DNA of 11,146 bases from an uncultured Prevotella sp. (GTDB lineage: Bacteria > Bacteroidota > Bacteroidia > Bacteroidales > Bacteroidaceae). A program made the translations under genes and the position numbers. Where the stretch lies: the NCBI GenBank assembly GCA_905210845.1, contig CAJLYG010000093.1, positions 1-11,146 on the forward strand, given 5' to 3'. Positions 1-7,403 of this stretch are shown here, one piece after another (position 1 is the first letter of the stretch; every line of letters begins with the position of its first letter). The notes under the pieces were generated by a model. It did not search any database. It was not told the DNA's origin and worked only from the letters and a program-made list of their open reading frames with translations.

Positions 1-2239
1 CGACGGGGGCGAATCCGATATCCGTAATGGCTGTCGTCTCCCATTTGATATTCCTGTTGGCATAAGCCGTCTGGGCATATCCCACGACCGTTCCATCAGA
101 AGATTTGGAGAAAGGATAGTCTGCAACGCTTGCAATCACAGCCTGATAAGGGTACAAGCCGATATTCTGGTTACCCAGCTCTCCCCAAGAACCTCTCAGT
201 TTGAAGTCGTCTAACCATTTCCAGTTCAATTTCTGGAAGAACGGCTCCTGTGTGATTCGCCATGCACCAGAGAAAGAGGGGAAGAAACCCCACCTGTTGT
301 CGCTGGCAATACGGGATGTGCCATCATAACGTGCATTTGCCTCAAACAAGTAACGTTCACGATAGTTGTAGTTCAGTCGACCGAAATAAGACTGGATCGC
401 CCAATCTTCCTCACCGCCACTGTTCGACCAGTTTGCGGTTGATCCCGCATTGATCACTGGCAATGGGAAAGCATATTCCTTCCTGTAAGCGCCCAATGTC
501 TCGTACTTCTCGTCCTCACGGTTGTAACCCAACATCAGTTCTACGTTATGGGCACCATCCATGAATGCCTGCTGGAATTTCAAATAAGAATACAGGTTCT
601 TATAGAACCGACGACCATCATTGACGGTCAAGCCCATCGTTCCCGTATCAAGCGTCCTGGTCTGCTCTCCCGTATGATAGTTATAAAGCGGGAATGTGCC
701 ACTGATAAATGTCTTATCCTTAGAATCTATCAGACGGGCAGCTCCCTTGGTGTACCATTCCAGGTTTTTCAGCAAATGGACAGAGACCCAGAGGTTGGCA
801 TTCAGGTCAAAACTTTTGTTCTTATTATTGACACCATAAGCAATAATAGCGGGCATATTCTTGTTGTAACTCTCAAAAGAATAGGCACTGCTCGTATAGC
901 GTCGTGTCCCTGATCCATCATCTGGCAGCCACGGCATATAGGTGGGAGCCTGTGACATGGATGACAAGAAGGCATCAGCTTGTCCGCTCTTGGGGGCCAG
1001 TCGGTCACCATACATCATTTCCGAATAGAAGCCGACCTTGATGAAATCGTTCAACTTCGCCGTCAGATTAGCCGTGACATTATACTTCTTATATTCGAAT
1101 CCTCGCAATGTACCAGGTTGATCGACATAATTTAGGGAGATATTATAGCTCGTCTTCTGGCCGGACCCGGCTACAGACAAGTTATGAGTCCATACAGTGG
1201 CCGTGTTGAACATATAGTCGAGCCAGTCGAAACTGGGATATTCGACACCCCTCTTGTTTGTATAGGCATCGATCTGATCTTGTGTATAGGCAAGACCAGA
1301 ACCTGAATTCGCCCATGCTAAGTTAGACAATTTCATATAGGTAGGAGAGTCCGTCACCAGGTCATACATCCGGGTAGGCGTATGGAAGCCGACATTCCCA
1401 TTGTAAGAGAAGACGACTTTATCGGGTACACCGGAGCCTTCTTTCGTCGTCACGAGGATGACACCATTAGCAGCACGGGCACCATAGATGGCAGCCGAAG
1501 CCGCATCCTTCAAGACGGAAACGCTCTCAATGACGCTTGGGTCAAGATTTGACAAAGAGCCAGGCACTCCGTTAATCAAGATCAACGGATCGGATCCTGC
1601 ACTGGAGAAAGTTCCTTGGCCACGAATACGCATGGATACAGATTCATTACCCGGCTGTCCAACACTTTGGTTGACACGCAGTCCGGGGATGACACCTTGC
1701 AATAAGACGGCTGAATTGGCAACTGGGCGCTTACTGATCTCATCACCAGAGACTGCCGCAACGGATCCGGTCAGGTTGGCTTTTTTCTGGGTACCATATC
1801 CCACAACAACCACTTCGTCTAACGACTTGGTATCATCGGATAGCACAATCTGGCTATTCGTACCTGCCTTAATCTGCTGGGGTTCAAATCCGATGAAAGA
1901 GATCTCCAATTCGCATCCTAAAGGAGCTTCCAAGGAGTATCGCCCATCGACATCTGTTACCGTACCGTTCTGGGTACCTTTCTGCATGACTGTGGCACCA
2001 ATGACAGGCTCTCCGTTCTTGTCGACAACGCGACCTGTCACCGTTACCTTTCCTTTTTGGTTTCCATTCTGCGGAGTCTGCGGATAGCTTGAGAACGCAC
2101 CGGCTCCGGAGTAGTTTGACTTGACTATCGAGGATGATAGTCGGGCAGCATGGTTTTCGGCGGAAGCATAAGACGGAAATCCTATGCAAGCCCCAAGGGA
2201 TGCTACCAAAATAACATGTTTGTTTAAATAACTCATCAT
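1..2239 (-). CDS. SusC/RagA-type TonB-dependent receptor, 3' end missing
   Basis: This is an outer-membrane glycan importer of the SusC class, which pairs with a SusD lipoprotein and takes energy from TonB. The frame is open from the ATG at 2237-2239 to the window edge, giving 746 codons of an expected 1000 or so. A signal peptide (about residues 1-27, ending ASA) is followed by a carboxypeptidase-D-like regulatory domain (about 66-134, with TGRVVDKNGEPVIGATV), a TonB box (DEVVVVGYG, 141-149) and a plug domain ending in the family signature KDAASAAIYGARAANGVILV. The strands after that belong to the barrel, including LRGSWGELGNQNIG near the edge. A second ATG follows at 2234-2236, so the start is uncertain by one codon. 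No terminator or TAnnTTTG promoter is visible in the 76 bp separating it from the upstream 959-aa gene, so cotranscription is likely. SusD is expected off the left edge. The transported glycan cannot be read from the sequence. Confidence 0.96.
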   Translation of the reverse strand, partial: MMSYLNKHVILVASLGACIGFPSYASAENHAARLSSSIVKSNYSGAGAFSSYPQTPQNGNQKGKVTVTGRVVDKNGEPVIGATVMQKGTQNGTVTDVDGRYSLEAPLGCELEISFIGFEPQQIKAGTNSQIVLSDDTKSLDEVVVVGYGTQKKANLTGSVAAVSGDEISKRPVANSAVLLQGVIPGLRVNQSVGQPGNESVSMRIRGQGTFSSAGSDPLILINGVPGSLSNLDPSVIESVSVLKDAASAAIYGARAANGVILVTTKEGSGVPDKVVFSYNGNVGFHTPTRMYDLVTDSPTYMKLSNLAWANSGSGLAYTQDQIDAYTNKRGVEYPSFDWLDYMFNTATVWTHNLSVAGSGQKTSYNISLNYVDQPGTLRGFEYKKYNVTANLTAKLNDFIKVGFYSEMMYGDRLAPKSGQADAFLSSMSQAPTYMPWLPDDGSGTRRYTSSAYSFESYNKNMPAIIAYGVNNKNKSFDLNANLWVSVHLLKNLEWYTKGAARLIDSKDKTFISGTFPLYNYHTGEQTRTLDTGTMGLTVNDGRRFYKNLYSYLKFQQAFMDGAHNVELMLGYNREDEKYETLGAYRKEYAFPLPVINAGSTANWSNSGGEEDWAIQSYFGRLNYNYRERYLFEANARYDGTSRIASDNRWGFFPSFSGAWRITQEPFFQKLNWKWLDDFKLRGSWGELGNQNIGLYPYQAVIASVADYPFSKSSDGTVVGYAQTAYANRNIKWETTAITDIGFAPV

Positions 2240-2315
2240 AGGTTTTTTATGGTTTTAATAATAAATGTGGAATTATTCATGATGTGATGTTCGGTTTTCA
2301 TCTATTTTCCATTCA

Positions 2316-5195
2316 TCAGGGTATGATCTTCTCATCTTCATACTCTTCATTTTCATTCTGATAGAGTCCATCCAAGTAATAAGATGACCCATGCAAAGAA
2401 GAGAGAATTTGCAACAGTTCTGCTTTCGATGCTGTCTTTGCCAAAGGGTAGTTATAGTTGAAGACCTTGTCATTGATGTCCTTTTGATACCCTGACACGA
2501 ATATCCTTCCTACTCCTGCAGCCTGGAGCAAGGACAGGTTCTTCTGTAAATTCTCGCGGTCTGCTGCAAGCATTGACAGAGACACGGCATAGACGAAGTT
2601 GTCTTTGTTGACATCCCTGACCACTTTCAGCGATCCCTCCACGTCACTATGCACAGTACCCGAGAGCGGACGGAAGACAACCGTAATGCCTTCTTCCTTG
2701 GCCAGATCAGCCAATTTCTGGTATGTTTCGATGAGTGAGGCATCAAATTTCTCTGAAGTGAAGTTATTCTCAATCGGCCGCATGGACGATATCAACAACT
2801 CATCTGCCCCTAAGAACTTCATCTTCGCTATGATAGACTGGATCCTGTGGATACTGGCTTCATAGACGGACGGATCATTATTGACGATGCGCAGGTCGGG
2901 AAACAGGTTAATGCCCGACGCCAAGTCTACAGAGATACCCACGTGCTGCCGTTTCAGCCAGTCGCCCTCTTCCCTCAATCGCGCGGTATCCCTGCGATCA
3001 ATGTATTTCCAGTCGACCACCGCGCGGTTATAATGCTGGAAGAAGGTCGGGCGCAACAGGATCTCTTTTTGCAGATCGCTCGTCTCTCTCATGCTCAAGG
3101 CACAATGACGAGTAAGGGGATTGCCTACCGATTGACCTAACATCTTTACATTCTCTCCTGTAGTGCGAATGCTGAATATCCTGACCCCGCCTCCTGCAAT
3201 GTCTGTCTTGGTATGGGTTCCTAAATGGGTTCCCCGCATGACCTTTGGGACATATCCAGCTGAGTTAGATGACTCATCTGGGATCTGCAGCTCCTTGATG
3301 GATAGGATCTTCCCCACATTCGACTTTAAGTTCATGGGGACTTGCTTCCACTGACTGTTGGTAAGTATGACCGTGTAATGGGTAGGATCCTTCACGCAGG
3401 TCACCATGCTCAACTCGGGATTCGCGCTAAACAGGGACTGACTGCCAAAGAGATGTCCCAAATATGCCTTCACATGTTTCAATAGGGGATAAGGAGTGGG
3501 CAAGGGACGATCCTCCTTGACCTTTACTGTGCCAACTCTTGGAGTCTGTCCTACCCCAAAGGGAACGGTGATGACCGTCACCTGCCCTTCCCCAGCAGCC
3601 TTTTCCACGATGGTTGGTCGCCCTTGACAGTTGGCGAGAACCGTACAACCACTTCCTTCCAACAATGCGTCAACTTGGAAGCTGTCTGTTTCCTGATAGC
3701 TGTCCTGCAAGTAGCTGACGGACGATGGCGGACAAGTCTGCGAACTGCCGGCTACCTGTATTCCACACAGACCGTGCTCAAAATTACGCAAAGACCCAGA
3801 GGTAATGACGAGGTGTCCTCCTGCCTGTACATAAGCTTCCAGCTTATCACGCAGTTCATGACTGTTCCTGACCTCATCTGCCACCACGATCACAGGATAT
3901 CGTTTCATGAGCCAAAGTGGGGCATCACTCAACAGGCAATCGGCAATATCTCCATACGGTGTTGGTGCCAAGAAACCCCGTTCATCATGATAGTAGGAAG
4001 CATCCTGATAGCCCGGATAAATCACATCCAAGATCCCATCTGTCATATAGTCAGATGTCTCGTACGGCAAGCTTCCCCATACCCTATAAGCATTCCCAGT
4101 ATACAAATGGCGTGGGAATGTCCATCCAGAGAAAAAGTCATTCAACAATGCCACAGGGGTGTACATGACACCAGGAAGACCATTCTTATGGATCCACTTG
4201 ACCGCATTCTGCTGGATCCTACCGATCGGACTCAACGTGTCTCCATTGGCATACAGTGAGCCTTCAAATCCTGCCATGATACAGTTATAGAAGAAATGAT
4301 TGTATATCAATCGTTTCAACAGGCTCAATGAGGTTCCCTTCCACGGACTACCTGCATTATAATCATTGTCATCATCCTTGATGGTCTTGGGATTATAGTC
4401 CTTATAGCCCCATCGATTCCATACAGATGCATTGCCAAACCAGCTGACACCATATTGCTTGCCCGCGCCTCGGATAAAGGAGTAATAGATCTGTGTGTTC
4501 GGGAGTCCCTGCGCAGTCTCTGCCCCAATCAAAGCGTAAGTACCTTCTTTCAGGTAATAATGGCCGTAGTTGAGAGAGACAAGGGTAGAGAGATGATTTC
4601 CTAAGATATCCGACATCTCTTGGAAATGGTGCTGGAATTTCAGGTATTGTTGCTTCCTGTCCATCCCTCCGGGATACTGGCGAGAGGCAAAGCTACCAAT
4701 ATATCGCCCGTCCTGCTCCCCATTATCCATTCCAAGCCATCGGTTTCCCAATTTTGCCTGGAACATGTCCAACACCTTACGGGGAGCAGTGAACTGCTTC
4801 CATGGGCCACCTGGCCCTGAGCCAGGAACAAATCCCCAAAGATCAAAAAGGTATAGGTTACGGGATGCGAGATAATCCGTGATCTCGCTGACATTCTTTT
4901 CGAACATAAAAGAATAATTCGGCCAGATCACATTACCTAATCGGTCTCTGTCCACATATTGCCGGATATCCGCCCGATAGTTGCCAGTCAGGTTTCTTAG
5001 GGATGTAAAAGCAATCATTCCGTTAAACAAAGAGAGGTCTGGGCTCTTAACGGAATGGCGGTTATAATCTGGGTTCTCCTTAGGAATCATATAATAAGGA
5101 TACACCTTTTTTGTCACTTGCGCTTGTGCTGGCATCGTCTTAAAAGACATGAGCATCAACACAACGATGGCGATGGTTTGTATAAAGTGTCTCAT
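2316..5195 (-). CDS. Large secreted multidomain protein, putative glycan-processing enzyme
   Basis: I do not recognise this as a named family. The chosen ATG (5193-5195) gives 959 aa. The frame could begin with a TTG at 5222, but that codon lies inside the -7 promoter box. The N-terminus (MRHFIQTIAIVVLMLMSF...PAQAQ) is a signal peptide, so the protein is exported. Numbering from this ATG: residues about 30-420 look like an alpha/beta glycosidase-type region with acidic candidates in GMDNGEQDGRY (about 155-165) and LIGAETAQGLPN (about 222-233). Residues about 425-470 (YPVIVVADEVRN...YVQAGGHLVITSG) resemble the glutamine-amidotransferase-like domain of some beta-galactosidases. Residues about 750-940 (GISVDLASGINLFPDLRIV..., ADELLISSMRP, GITVVFRPLSGTVHS) resemble a xylose-isomerase/AP-endonuclease-2 barrel, but metal ligands typical of that fold are not evident. 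It is first in the probable operon with susC, suggesting action on the imported glycan. Domain calls are by eye; catalytic activity is unproven. Confidence 0.85.
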   Translation of the reverse strand: MRHFIQTIAIVVLMLMSFKTMPAQAQVTKKVYPYYMIPKENPDYNRHSVKSPDLSLFNGMIAFTSLRNLTGNYRADIRQYVDRDRLGNVIWPNYSFMFEKNVSEITDYLASRNLYLFDLWGFVPGSGPGGPWKQFTAPRKVLDMFQAKLGNRWLGMDNGEQDGRYIGSFASRQYPGGMDRKQQYLKFQHHFQEMSDILGNHLSTLVSLNYGHYYLKEGTYALIGAETAQGLPNTQIYYSFIRGAGKQYGVSWFGNASVWNRWGYKDYNPKTIKDDDNDYNAGSPWKGTSLSLLKRLIYNHFFYNCIMAGFEGSLYANGDTLSPIGRIQQNAVKWIHKNGLPGVMYTPVALLNDFFSGWTFPRHLYTGNAYRVWGSLPYETSDYMTDGILDVIYPGYQDASYYHDERGFLAPTPYGDIADCLLSDAPLWLMKRYPVIVVADEVRNSHELRDKLEAYVQAGGHLVITSGSLRNFEHGLCGIQVAGSSQTCPPSSVSYLQDSYQETDSFQVDALLEGSGCTVLANCQGRPTIVEKAAGEGQVTVITVPFGVGQTPRVGTVKVKEDRPLPTPYPLLKHVKAYLGHLFGSQSLFSANPELSMVTCVKDPTHYTVILTNSQWKQVPMNLKSNVGKILSIKELQIPDESSNSAGYVPKVMRGTHLGTHTKTDIAGGGVRIFSIRTTGENVKMLGQSVGNPLTRHCALSMRETSDLQKEILLRPTFFQHYNRAVVDWKYIDRRDTARLREEGDWLKRQHVGISVDLASGINLFPDLRIVNNDPSVYEASIHRIQSIIAKMKFLGADELLISSMRPIENNFTSEKFDASLIETYQKLADLAKEEGITVVFRPLSGTVHSDVEGSLKVVRDVNKDNFVYAVSLSMLAADRENLQKNLSLLQAAGVGRIFVSGYQKDINDKVFNYNYPLAKTASKAELLQILSSLHGSSYYLDGLYQNENEEYEDEKIIP

Positions 5196-5219
5196 GATAC
5201 ATGTTTTTACCACAGTTTG

Positions 5220-5227
5220 CAAAGATA
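5220..5227 (-). promoter_or_regulatory. -7 promoter element of the 959-aa gene/susC operon
   Basis: On the minus strand this reads TATCTTTG, an exact match to the Bacteroidetes -7 consensus TAnnTTTG, followed by CAAA as in the aldo/keto reductase promoter. It lies 24 bp upstream of the ATG at 5195, so the leader would be short. No TTTG is present 19-21 bp further upstream, which would fit a promoter that needs an activator. Confidence 0.65.
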
Positions 5228-5270
5228 TAGAAAATAATAAAAACGTTATGGGGGGGGACTAAAAAATGAT

Positions 5271-5284
5271 CGTAACCGATTACG
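5271..5284. promoter_or_regulatory. LacI-family operator-like palindrome upstream of the 959-aa gene
   Basis: The site reads CGTAACCGATTACG, a 14-bp near-perfect palindrome with the central CG typical of LacI-family operators. It differs at only two central bases from the palindrome beside the lacI gene (8439-8452). Its edge is 43 bp upstream of the -7 box at 5220-5227, so its centre is near -61. Binding by the LacI protein encoded at 7404-8423 is inferred. Confidence 0.7.
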
Positions 5285-5349
5285 TAAAGAAACTCTACAA
5301 AGAATCACTTATGCCCGAAGAAAGACAAAGGATCACTACTTAGAAAGAC

Positions 5350-5409
5350 AAAAGTGCCCTATCCTGACAAGAAAAGTCCCTCACAAGAGAATCTTGCAGG
5401 ATAAGACAC
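5350..5409 (-). terminator. Rho-independent terminator after the GH16 gene
   Basis: On the minus strand, 12 bases after the GH16 stop codon, a 13-bp stem (GTGTCTTATCCTG with CAGGATAGGGCAC, including two G-U pairs) is extended by CAAGA/TCTTG across a one-base bulge. The loop is about 19 nt and TTTT follows. The stem separates GH16 transcription from the next gene, whose own promoter lies downstream of it. Confidence 0.75.
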
Positions 5410-5421
5410 CTTGCAACTTGA

Positions 5422-6501
5422 TTATTTCTGCCGATAATATCTCACATAATCAATGTCCATCTTCACCACTTCTTGGGGTTTGAGGCTAACCTCTCCAACC
5501 CATTGTCCACCCAATTGGGCACTGAGAATGACGTAGTAATCATAATGGTCGAATGGGAATTGTTTCTCAACAACAGGCTTGATGCGCGGATAGGTATAGG
5601 AGGCAGCCCCTCCATTCACCGAATAGACGACACTATCTGGATAGACCTCCACGCTATAGACATTGAATCCATCGCGATCAATGGGTGGCATATAGTGATT
5701 CTTAGGATTGGTCTTGTTGACAAGATTAGTGTACTCGGTATGAGCTGTCTGGTAAGCGTAGTTATCAAAATTGAGATGCTCCATCATGTCTAATTCCCCA
5801 TGGTCACTATAACGGTTGGACTCTTCCTGTGGGAGCAGCCAGATCGCGGGCCAGAATCCCTTTGCGCAAGAGAAGCGGGCACGTACCTCGATTTTCCCCA
5901 ACATGAAGGCGCGTTTGTCTTTCCCCCAAAGGCCACCAGTCAGATACTTGGAAGTGTCATTCGGAAGAATGGTATTTGCCATGCCCTTCAAGGTTAACAA
6001 CCCATCCTTCATCTCAAAAAGGCGGTCGTCATCGGTCATGTCATCACACCAGTTGCCACGGTCCCTGGGCACTTTCGACCATACCCGCCAATCAGGCTGA
6101 GTGCCATTGAACTCATCACTCCAGATAATTTTCCATTTTCCACCTGCCTGTTCTTCACGCGGGACAAAGTCGCTAAGGACGACCTTGTACTGCTCCGTGC
6201 GTTTCTTCTGCTTTAAAGTGAAGGTCACCTCTTTTGGCCACTTGCCAATCAACGTCTTCGGGTTCGGCGTAATGGTAGCACCTTCTGCCAATTGGTAGTT
6301 CACGCCCGTGACCAGACTGCCATCAGCGATATGCCTAATGATAGCCGTATGACCATCGGAGGAGAGTTCCGCTGGAGACACATCATCCCACACTTCCAAC
6401 AAAAAGGATTTCATTAAACTCTGAGGATTACCCGCTGCACGGGCCGTTGCGCATAGGCATAAAGCAAGAGCGCATGCAAAAATCATTCTTTTCATCATCA
6501 T
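5422..6501 (-). CDS. Secreted GH16 family endo-glycanase
   Basis: This is a retaining endo-acting hydrolase of glycoside hydrolase family 16 (laminarinases, agarases, porphyranases, carrageenases and mucin O-glycanases). The 359-aa protein has a signal peptide (MMMKRMIFACALALCLCATARA), an immunoglobulin-like N-terminal domain of about 80 residues, and a GH16 domain from KIIWSDEFNG to the C-terminus. The catalytic motif GELDMMEH places the nucleophile at E236, the helper at D238 and the acid/base at E241. The substrate-groove segment FWPAIWLLP (about 216-224) and the late SAQLGGQWVG segment also fit the family. I chose the ATG at 6499-6501. The frame extends up to 6585, but that start lies upstream of the promoter at 6544-6574; 6528 is a possible alternative. 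There is no lipobox, so it is probably periplasmic or secreted rather than a surface lipoprotein. The substrate within GH16 is undetermined. It has its own promoter and terminator, apart from the susC operon. Confidence 0.93.
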   Translation of the reverse strand: MMMKRMIFACALALCLCATARAAGNPQSLMKSFLLEVWDDVSPAELSSDGHTAIIRHIADGSLVTGVNYQLAEGATITPNPKTLIGKWPKEVTFTLKQKKRTEQYKVVLSDFVPREEQAGGKWKIIWSDEFNGTQPDWRVWSKVPRDRGNWCDDMTDDDRLFEMKDGLLTLKGMANTILPNDTSKYLTGGLWGKDKRAFMLGKIEVRARFSCAKGFWPAIWLLPQEESNRYSDHGELDMMEHLNFDNYAYQTAHTEYTNLVNKTNPKNHYMPPIDRDGFNVYSVEVYPDSVVYSVNGGAASYTYPRIKPVVEKQFPFDHYDYYVILSAQLGGQWVGEVSLKPQEVVKMDIDYVRYYRQK

Positions 6502-6543
6502 GGTAATAATACAATTTGGTTTCGTCATATAAGTTTTCGGTCG

Positions 6544-6574
6544 CAAATATAAAGTATTTCTTGCTTCCATGCAA
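6544..6574 (-). promoter_or_regulatory. Bacteroidetes-type promoter of the GH16 gene
   Basis: On the minus strand the -7 element is TATATTTG (6544-6551) and a -33 TTG lies at 6572-6574 with a 20-bp spacer, the usual geometry for this phylum. It predicts transcription starting near 6540 and rules out the upstream start codon at 6585. Confidence 0.75.
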
Positions 6575-6580
6575 TACTTT
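6551..6580. repeat. Inverted repeat AAAGTATT/AATACTTT across the GH16 promoter
   Basis: Perfect 8-bp arms at 6551-6558 and 6573-6580 with a 14-bp spacer span the region between the -7 and -33 elements of the GH16 promoter. The inner half-site AGTATT/AATACT also occurs in the palindrome at 8462-8479. It could be an operator that blocks RNA polymerase; function is inferred. Confidence 0.4.
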
Positions 6581-6591
6581 AGCACAAAAAT

Positions 6592-6610
6592 ATGATCAAA
6601 AAGTGATCAT
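6592..6610. promoter_or_regulatory. Palindrome ATGATCA-N5-TGATCAT upstream of the GH16 promoter
   Basis: Two 7-bp arms flank AAAAG. The centre (6601) is about 53 bp upstream of the centre of the -7 box, which places it near -61, a common activator position. The sequence is unlike the CGTAA palindromes, so a different regulator is likely. Confidence 0.5.
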
Positions 6611-6611
6611 T

Positions 6612-6653
6612 TTGTATGAGTAAGCATAAAAATTGCATGAGTAAGCATAAAAA
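6612..6653. repeat. Two tandem copies of a 21-bp unit upstream of GH16
   Basis: Units at 6612-6632 and 6633-6653 are identical except at one base (T at 6615, C at 6636). Each contains ATGAGTAAGCATAAAAA. The 21-bp period is two helical turns, as in direct-repeat sites bound by dimeric activators. The second copy runs into the A-tract of the Hsp20 terminator. Confidence 0.8.
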
Positions 6654-6682
6654 AAGGCGGGAGGTTTACGCCTTCCGCCTTT
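6649..6682 (-). terminator. Rho-independent terminator of the Hsp20 gene
   Basis: On the minus strand AAAGGCGGAAGG pairs with CCTCCCGCCTTT (one mismatch) around a 6-nt loop, followed by a run of seven T in total. It begins 17 bp after the Hsp20 stop codon. Confidence 0.85.
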
Positions 6683-6699
6683 CTTATAGACCGCAATCG

Positions 6700-7137
6700 T
6701 TATGCGACTTCGATCTTCTTTACGTTCTTGTCTTCCTCAGCCTTTGACAGTTTCGGCATCTCAATTGTCAAGACACCATCATTGACCTTTGCTGCGACTT
6801 TATCCTTATCGACATTCTCTGGGAGCTCATAGCTCTGCTCAAAGCTGCTATAAGAGAACTCACGACGCAGATAATGCTCTTTCTTGTTCTCATCCTTCTT
6901 GTCTGTCTTGTGCTCGAAGGAAACATTCAAGCAACCATCTTTATCGATGTTCATCTTTACCTCATCCTTCTTCAAGCCAGGAGCTGCAATGTCCATAATA
7001 TAAGCTTTCTCGTTCTCTTTTACGTTCACTGCTGGTGCTGTGGCATTCATGCGAGGCATCAAATCAGTATCAAAGAAACTATCATCAAACCAATTGTTTA
7101 ACCAATTATCATTATTTCTACGAGCTAACAACATCAT
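6700..7137 (-). CDS. hsp20: Small heat-shock protein, Hsp20/alpha-crystallin family
   Basis: This is a cytoplasmic ATP-independent holdase that binds unfolding proteins and passes them to DnaK/ClpB. The 145-aa length is normal. A short N-terminal arm rich in N, W, F and D (residues 1-30) precedes the alpha-crystallin domain (about 35-130), with APGL at 52-55 and the signature GVLTIEMPK at 121-129. The C-terminal IEV (142-144) matches the IxI/V motif used in oligomer assembly. The start is the ATG at 7135-7137, preceded by GGAGG with a 5-nt gap. An upstream in-frame TTG overlaps that ribosome-binding site and is rejected. A second ATG follows directly. It has its own terminator and is probably a single-gene unit unrelated to the glycan genes around it. 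Confidence 0.95.
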   Translation of the reverse strand: MMLLARRNNDNWLNNWFDDSFFDTDLMPRMNATAPAVNVKENEKAYIMDIAAPGLKKDEVKMNIDKDGCLNVSFEHKTDKKDENKKEHYLRREFSYSSFEQSYELPENVDKDKVAAKVNDGVLTIEMPKLSKAEEDKNVKKIEVA

Positions 7138-7168
7138 TAAAACCTCCAATTATTTGTTTTTGATCTCC

Positions 7169-7184
7169 AAATCTTATCAGATTT
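7169..7184 (-). other. Small hairpin in the Hsp20 leader
   Basis: AAATCT and AGATTT form a perfect 6-bp stem with loop GATA on the minus strand, ending 21 nt before the GGAGG ribosome-binding site. It does not itself cover the ribosome-binding site. A role in temperature control is possible but not shown. Confidence 0.35.
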
Positions 7185-7239
7185 TTCAATCGATTATCCA
7201 CAAGCGATGTGTTCGTGGATGCTTACCTCCGACCAACCT

Positions 7240-7336
7240 CCGTTAGGCTCTTTCGAGCTTCCCTTTAGCCTTGTCCTCAACGGCTTGCACTGATCCTTAT
7301 GCAAGGAATGTGCCAAGGGGAGGGTCCTGCCATTCC
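7240..7336 (-). ncRNA. Hairpin-rich region between lacI and hsp20, possible leader or small RNA
   Basis: The 266-bp gap between lacI and hsp20 has no convincing gene but contains several inverted repeats. Plus-strand coordinates: GGAATG (7305-7310) with CATTCC (7331-7336); CTTGCA (7284-7289) with TGCAAG (7300-7305); CCGTT (7240-7244) with AACGG (7279-7283); and AGGCT (7245-7249) with AGCCT (7267-7271). Read on the minus strand, the element inside is GCTC-GAAA-GAGC, a GNRA tetraloop hairpin that competes with the AGGCT pairing. The GNRA loop favours the minus strand. I do not recognise a known RNA family, and no clear promoter was found. Confidence 0.3.
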
Positions 7337-7403
7337 TGACATGAAAAGATGACGATCTGGCATCAATTCTTAAAATATTTTCAACTTTACTGACAACTTT
7401 CGA

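Noticed and set aside
1488..2087. A 199-codon plus-strand open frame within the SusC region.
   Set aside because: The minus-strand frame is an unbroken SusC homologue with signature motifs; the plus-strand translation has no family features.
7168..7175. AAGATTTG on the minus strand as a possible -7 element of hsp20.
   Set aside because: The first T of TAnnTTTG is missing and no TTG lies at 19-21 bp upstream, so the hsp20 promoter remains unassigned.
7284..7305. CTTGCA-N10-TGCAAG as a terminator of lacI.
   Set aside because: There is no T-run on either side and it lies about 100 bp beyond the lacI stop; it is kept only as part of the hairpin-rich region.
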